This document shows, one piece after another, positions 60,354 through 64,000 of a stretch of 64,000 bases of DNA. Positions within the stretch are counted from its first letter, which is position 1, and each line of letters starts with the position of its first letter. The stretch comes from Planctomycetota bacterium. GTDB taxonomy: Bacteria > Planctomycetota > UBA1135 > GCA-002686595. The position numbers and the translations under genes are program-made. Location of the stretch: assembly GCA_002862085.1 (NCBI GenBank), contig PKCK01000099.1, positions 1 to 64,000 on the forward strand, given 5' to 3'. The notes beneath the pieces were generated by a model. That model worked only from the letters and a program-made list of their open reading frames with translations, made no database searches and was not told the DNA's origin.

Positions 60354-60454
60354 AGTTCCACGAGCATCGGACGACGCACCGGATGGCTCCGCTGCGCCGT
60401 CGCTCCGCGGCTCCTCCCGTGGAGGTGCGCAGCGTGGAGGGCGTCCAGACATGA
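60350..60454 (+). CDS. 34-aa coupling ORF between sigma and putative anti-sigma genes
   Basis: ATG at 60350 lies inside the sigma gene's stop (ATGA), and the ORF's own TGA (60452-60454) lies inside the ATG of the next gene (ATGA again). The product MKFHEHRTTHRMAPLRRRS... is short and basic. Overlap on both sides would let ribosomes pass from sigma to anti-sigma gene by reinitiation. The peptide may have no function of its own. Confidence 0.5.
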   Translation: MKFHEHRTTHRMAPLRRRSAAPPVEVRSVEGVQT

Positions 60455-60930
60455 GCACGTACATCGACAGGACGGCGCCCGGCGCCGGCGAAGAGGGCGC
60501 GCCGCCGCCCGACGAGCTCCTCGCCATGGCCTTCGCCGACGGTGAGCTGAGCCCCGAGGAGCGGCTCGCCTTCGAGCAGCGCATGGTCCGCGAGGAGGGC
60601 CTCGCGCGCCTGGTCTCCGAGCACATGGCTCTCGACGTGCTCGCCCGACGGGTCGCGCCGAAGGAGCCGCAGGATCACGAGTGGGAGCGCCTGCGCCTGA
60701 ACCCGCTCTTCGTGGGCACCCGCTCGAGCGGGTGGGCCCTGCTCGCCCTGGGCTCGGTGACCACCCTCGCGTTGACCGTCTTCGGTGTGGCCACCAACGA
60801 GAGCCTCTCCATCCCCACCCGCGTCGGGATCCTGGGCGCCCTCCTGGGCTTCCTCCTTCTCTTCCTGACCGTGGCCGCGCGCCGCCTGCGGACCATGCCC
60901 CTGGACCCCTATCGCCACGTGGAGCGCTGA
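60451..60930 (+). CDS. Putative anti-sigma factor (two membrane helices)
   Basis: 159 residues. The cytoplasmic N-terminal part contains PPPDELLAMAFADGELSPEE and RLAFEQRMVREEGLARLVSE, matching the start of zinc-less anti-sigma domains (MAFADGELxxEE). Two helices follow (GWALLALGSVTTLALTVFGV and VGILGALLGFLLLFLTVAA), with a short C-terminus. Position after the ECF gene supports an anti-sigma role. No CxxC or HxxxC zinc motif is present. Confidence 0.72.
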   Translation: MSTYIDRTAPGAGEEGAPPPDELLAMAFADGELSPEERLAFEQRMVREEGLARLVSEHMALDVLARRVAPKEPQDHEWERLRLNPLFVGTRSSGWALLALGSVTTLALTVFGVATNESLSIPTRVGILGALLGFLLLFLTVAARRLRTMPLDPYRHVER

Positions 60931-60939
60931 GGTGACCCG

Positions 60940-61272
60940 ATGTTGATCGTCACGACCAACGAGCTCTTCGGCTCCGAGATCGCCGAGACCCTCGGCCTCG
61001 TCCGCGGCACCACCGTCCGCAGCAGGCACCTCGGAAGCAGCCTCATCGGCTTCATGAAGGGCCTCGTCGGCGGCGAGGTGCACGAGTACACCAAGATCGT
61101 CGCCGAGGCCCGCGAGGAGGCCATCGACCGCATGAAGGCCGACGCCCTCGCGCTCGGCGCCGACGCGGTCGTCGGCTTCCGCTTCGCCACCAGCGAGGTG
61201 GCCGCGAGCGCGGCCGAGGTCGTGGCCTACGGCACGGCGGTGCGCCTCCGGTCGAACGCGGAGTCCTCGTGA
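60940..61272 (+). CDS. ybjQ: YbjQ-family protein (UPF0145)
   Basis: 110 residues, the usual size. MLIVTTNELFGSEIAETLGL, VRGTTVRSRHLGSS and ALGADAVVGFRFATSEV are typical of this pentameric, so-called heavy-metal-binding domain family. Function unproven. It starts 9 bases after the anti-sigma stop and is probably the last gene of the sigma operon. Confidence 0.88.
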   Translation: MLIVTTNELFGSEIAETLGLVRGTTVRSRHLGSSLIGFMKGLVGGEVHEYTKIVAEAREEAIDRMKADALALGADAVVGFRFATSEVAASAAEVVAYGTAVRLRSNAESS

Positions 61273-61291
61273 CGCCGCGCGCAGCCGGCGG

Positions 61292-61957
61292 TCAGTAGCG
61301 CGCGACGATGTCCTCGAGCGGCTTGCGTTCGAGATCGGGCACCTGGCAATCGTCCGCCGGGTAGCCGATCGGGATCAGGAGGAACGCCTTCTCGTTCTTC
61401 GGCCGCCCGAGGACCTCCCCGAGGAAGCCCATGGGGCTCGGGGTGTGGGTCAGGGTCGCGAGACCGGCGGCGTTGAGCGCCGCCAGCAGCATCCCGCTCG
61501 CGATCCCGACGGACTCCTGGGTGTAGTAGTTCTGTCCGCGGTCGCCCTCGCCGCGGTCCTCCCAGGAGTGCCTGAAGACGACGATCAGAGCGGGAGCGAC
61601 CTCCAGGAACGGCTTCTCGGCGTTCGTGCCGAAGGGGCGCAGATCCTCGAGCCACTCCTCGTTCATGCGGCCCCCGTAGTTCTCGCGCTCCTCCTCCTCG
61701 GCGGCCTCACGGACCCGGCGCTTGATGTCGGGATCGGTCACGACCGCGAAGGTCCAGGGCTGCTTGTGCGCCCCGGACGGCGCGGTCCCGGCGGCCCTGA
61801 TGCACTCGTCCACCACGCTCATCGGGATCGGGTCGGAGGAGAAGGCGCGCACCGAGCGGCGGCGTTCGGCCGTCTCCGCGAAGGCGCGAGCGCGCGCGAG
61901 CATGGTCTCGGGGTCGAGGCGCTCGAAGCCGAGGGGAACGAAAGGTGCGTCGGACAT
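61292..61957 (-). CDS. Nitroreductase-fold flavoprotein, iodotyrosine-deiodinase-like
   Basis: 221 residues. FMN-binding motifs are RRRSVRAFSSDPIP, AAGTAPSGAHKQPWTFAVV and TLTHTPSPMGFLGEVLGRP. The sequence tracks iodotyrosine deiodinase (IYD) along its whole length, e.g. NYGGRMNEEWLEDL, YYTQESVGIASGMLLAALNA and IGYPADDCQVPDLERKPLE. Glu90, Tyr94 and Lys115 sit at the spacing of the IYD triad that grips the amino acid part of iodotyrosine (E157, Y161, K182 in human numbering as I recall). So it may reductively dehalogenate halotyrosines, or use another zwitterionic aromatic substrate. Monocistronic. Confidence 0.88.
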   Translation of the reverse strand: MSDAPFVPLGFERLDPETMLARARAFAETAERRRSVRAFSSDPIPMSVVDECIRAAGTAPSGAHKQPWTFAVVTDPDIKRRVREAAEEEERENYGGRMNEEWLEDLRPFGTNAEKPFLEVAPALIVVFRHSWEDRGEGDRGQNYYTQESVGIASGMLLAALNAAGLATLTHTPSPMGFLGEVLGRPKNEKAFLLIPIGYPADDCQVPDLERKPLEDIVARY

Positions 61958-62107
61958 CGAAATGCAGGAGGGGCGGTCGAAGGGCCGGGGCGAGGAACGT
62001 GAACCGCCGCGCGCCCCGGACGTTGTCCCGATGAGGTTAGGGCGCCGCCCGAGCCGATCCAGCGCGGAGCCCTCGCCGAAGGGCTAGCCGCCGTCCCGGG
62101 TATGCCC

Positions 62108-62113
62108 TACGTT
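62108..62113 (+). promoter_or_regulatory. TANNNT -10 element, terpenoid-cyclase-fold gene
   Basis: TACGTT ends 9 bases before the ATG at 62123. Confidence 0.35.
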
Positions 62114-62122
62114 CCCGCCGTC

Positions 62123-63889
62123 ATGCTGAGACTGACTTCCGCCCTCCTCGTCGTCCCCGCGCTCCTCGCCCCGGTCCATGCGCTCCCGAGCGTCACGAGC
62201 GCGGCCCGGGCCGCCGCGGCCCAGGACGACCTCCCCGATCTCAAGGGCGTGCTGGACGGCACCTGCCGCTGGCTGCGCTCGACGCAGAACCCGGCCGATG
62301 GGTCCTACGGCGGCGGGGTCGAGGGCACCGCGTGGGTGCTCTACGCGCTGGCGAAGAGTCCGCGCGCCTACGAGAGCGCCGACGGTCCCTTCGTCTCCAA
62401 GGCCATCGAGCACCTCCTGGCGCGCCAGGCCGAGGACGGTTCGATCGCCGACGAGGCCGCCGCCGCAGGCGCCCGGCTGGCCCAGACCCGCGCCGCGGCC
62501 GCCGCGCTCTCGGCCCTGGTCAGCCCGAGGACGGCTCCTGCCCTCGGCAAGGCCGTGGTCTGGCTCGGTGAACAGGGCGTGGACGAGCCCGGCCTGGACC
62601 TCCTCGAGGTCCCGGCGGAGAACGCCGATGCGCGCAAGCTCGGGCTCCGGCTGGTGGCGAGCCTCGGGGACGCGGGGCACCTCGACGGACCTCGCGGCGC
62701 CGTCGTCGAGACAGCGCGCGTGACCGTCGCCCTCAGCTCGATCAAGAAGCAGCTCACGCCGAAGGACGCCGGGCCAGGACGCGCCGCCCAGCCCCTCCCC
62801 GGGTTCACGGCCGCGAGCCGCGCCGAGGTCGACGCAGCTGTGCTCAAGGGCGCGCGGTTCCTCCTGGCCGCCGGCGACGGCGCCCGCTGGGGCGCGCCCG
62901 GCCGCCCCGACGCCGGCCTCACCGCGATGGTGACCGGCGCGCTCCAGGCCGTCCCCGCGCCGCGGCCCGGCGACGTCCAGGCCGCGATCGACGACGCGCT
63001 CGGCTGGCTCATCACGCTCCAGGACGAGAGCGGCGCCATCCACCAGGGCCGCCTGAAGAACTACGTCACCTCCGCGGCGATCATGGCCCTCGCCGAGGAT
63101 CCCGCGTACGCGGCGCAGGTCGCGCGCGCCCGCAAGTTCATCGAGAAGCTCCAGGCCGACGGCGGCGAGGGGTACTCGGAGGGCGATCTCTTCTACGGGG
63201 GCATCGGCTACGGCGGCGACGAGCGTCCGGACCTCTCGAACCTGCAGATGGCCATGGAGGCTCTCGTCGCGGCCGGTGCCACCAAGGACGATCCGGCCAT
63301 GCAGAAGGCGCTCAAGTTCCTGGAGCGCTGTCAGAACCGCTCGGAGACGAACGACATCGCGCTGACCCGCAAGGGCATCGTCATCAAGTCAGGCGACGAC
63401 GGCGGCTCGGGCTACGCGCCGGGTGACTCGAAGGCGGGGTTCATCGAGCTCTCCGACGGGACCAAGGTCCCGCGGTCCTACGGGTCCATGAGCTACGCGC
63501 TGCTCAAGGGCTTCGTGTTCGCCGGGCTGGAGCGGTCCGACCCCCGGGTCGAGGCCTGCTGGAAGTGGCTCAGCGACCACTACACCCTGGACGTCAACCC
63601 GGGCTTCCTGACGACCTCGGACCCGCTGGCTCCCTACCGCGGCCTCTTCTACTACTTCAACACGATGGCCACGGCCCTCGACGTCTACGGGGCCGAGGCG
63701 ATCGTCACGCCCGACGGGGTTCGCCACGACTGGCGCGCGGAGCTCGCGGGTCGACTGATCGCCATGCAGAGCAAGACGGACGGCTCCTGGATCAACCGCA
63801 ACGCCAGCGCGTGGTGGGAAGGCAACCCGCTGCTGGCCACCGCCTACAGCCTGCGCGCGCTGCGCTCGGCGCGCCCGGCCCGCGACTGA
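62123..63889 (+). CDS. Secreted terpenoid-cyclase-fold (alpha/alpha toroid) protein
   Basis: 588 residues from MLRLTSALLVVPALLAP, a good signal peptide. ATG at 62102 is an alternative. The mature protein consists of prenyltransferase/squalene-oxidase-type repeats: LRSTQNPADGSYGGGVEGTA, ITLQDESGAIHQG, GYSEGDLFYGGIGYGGDERP, YGSMSYALLKGFVFAGLERS and MQSKTDGSWINRNASAWWEG. The cyclase DDTAE/DxDD catalytic motifs are missing, so it is more likely a structural or binding member than a hopene cyclase. Such exported proteins are frequent in Planctomycetes. A TACGTT hexamer lies 9 bases before the chosen ATG. Confidence 0.8.
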   Translation: MLRLTSALLVVPALLAPVHALPSVTSAARAAAAQDDLPDLKGVLDGTCRWLRSTQNPADGSYGGGVEGTAWVLYALAKSPRAYESADGPFVSKAIEHLLARQAEDGSIADEAAAAGARLAQTRAAAAALSALVSPRTAPALGKAVVWLGEQGVDEPGLDLLEVPAENADARKLGLRLVASLGDAGHLDGPRGAVVETARVTVALSSIKKQLTPKDAGPGRAAQPLPGFTAASRAEVDAAVLKGARFLLAAGDGARWGAPGRPDAGLTAMVTGALQAVPAPRPGDVQAAIDDALGWLITLQDESGAIHQGRLKNYVTSAAIMALAEDPAYAAQVARARKFIEKLQADGGEGYSEGDLFYGGIGYGGDERPDLSNLQMAMEALVAAGATKDDPAMQKALKFLERCQNRSETNDIALTRKGIVIKSGDDGGSGYAPGDSKAGFIELSDGTKVPRSYGSMSYALLKGFVFAGLERSDPRVEACWKWLSDHYTLDVNPGFLTTSDPLAPYRGLFYYFNTMATALDVYGAEAIVTPDGVRHDWRAELAGRLIAMQSKTDGSWINRNASAWWEGNPLLATAYSLRALRSARPARD

Positions 63890-63956
63890 GCGCCTCGATC
63901 CTGCGCGCGCGGTGATATCTCACCGCAGGGACGGGAGCCGCGAACCGCCGATCAAG

Positions 63957-64000
63957 ATGCGAGGCGCGGCTCTCGCTGTGGCCGCGTGGTGGTTATCGTG
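63957..64000 (+). CDS. Possible 5' end of a further exported protein (cut by window)
   Basis: An ATG at 63957 opens a frame reading MRGAALAVAAWWLS up to the window end, which could start a signal peptide. Too short to judge. Confidence 0.25.
   Translation, partial: MRGAALAVAAWWLS

Noticed and set aside
62102..62122. ATG at 62102 for the terpenoid-cyclase-fold protein
   Set aside because: The seven extra residues lengthen the signal peptide without benefit, and the TACGTT hexamer would lie inside the gene. It remains possible.

Overview
The window is very GC-rich (about 70%, with third codon positions almost all G or C) and gene-dense. It looks like chromosome from a Planctomycetota-type bacterium. 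The evidence is the number of secreted FG-GAP/VCBS proteins of the CRTAC/UnbV kind, a DUF3299 lipoprotein, a DUF1570-type secreted metallopeptidase, an NPCBM protein, a dockerin-tailed di-haem peroxidase, two tandem GroELs and a Gram-negative LpxB homologue. The assignment rests on gene content only. No phage, insertion sequence or CRISPR array was seen, so this reads as core chromosome with many poorly characterised secreted proteins.

Layout. 1-7.9 kb: end of a TPR gene, a DUF3299 lipoprotein, mnmG, a secreted HEAT/TPR protein, nadA and a deoxyhypusine-synthase-like enzyme. 7.9-15.2 kb: a minus-strand run of secreted proteins (di-haem peroxidase, cohesin-like protein, CRTAC-like VCBS/ASPIC protein split by an in-frame TGA, VCBS protein). 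15.3-27.3 kb: glycosyltransferase, xseA, three exported proteins of unknown function, pabB, an MFS transporter, a XerC-type recombinase, a Tat-exported oxidoreductase and an MnmC1-like methyltransferase. 27.4-33 kb: tRNA-Glu, eboE plus a Trm112-like gene, pepP, a membrane protein and tRNA-Lys. 33-37 kb: the classical rpsB-tsf-pyrH-frr operon. 37-42 kb: a diguanylate cyclase, an NPCBM protein and cobT-cobS-cobC. 42.5-48 kb: groEL, groEL, dnaJ, grpE and an FmdB zinc ribbon. 48-64 kb: HAD phosphatase, trkA-trkH, pabA, kinase-like protein, ABC exporter, DUF1570 peptidase, lpxB, ECF sigma factor with a putative anti-sigma gene, YbjQ, an iodotyrosine-deiodinase-like flavoprotein and a terpenoid-cyclase-fold secreted protein.

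Main observations. (1) The CRTAC-like gene at 9795-12701 is one reading frame broken by a single TGA. A perfect GC stem-loop follows at the spacing known for bacterial SECIS elements, so it is a selenoprotein candidate. (2) At least eleven transcription-unit heads carry a TANNNT hexamer ending 6-9 bases before the start codon, in place of a Shine-Dalgarno sequence. This is the signature of leaderless transcripts. Three other promoters (both tRNAs and rpsB) have a -35 and -10 pair with ordinary leaders. (3) A 34-codon ORF is linked by ATGA overlaps to both the ECF sigma gene and its putative anti-sigma gene. (4) The nitroreductase-fold protein keeps the Glu/Tyr/Lys substrate triad of iodotyrosine deiodinase at exact spacing.

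Start codons were chosen from signal peptides, family alignment from memory, overlaps with neighbours and the leaderless motif. None was tested by database search.
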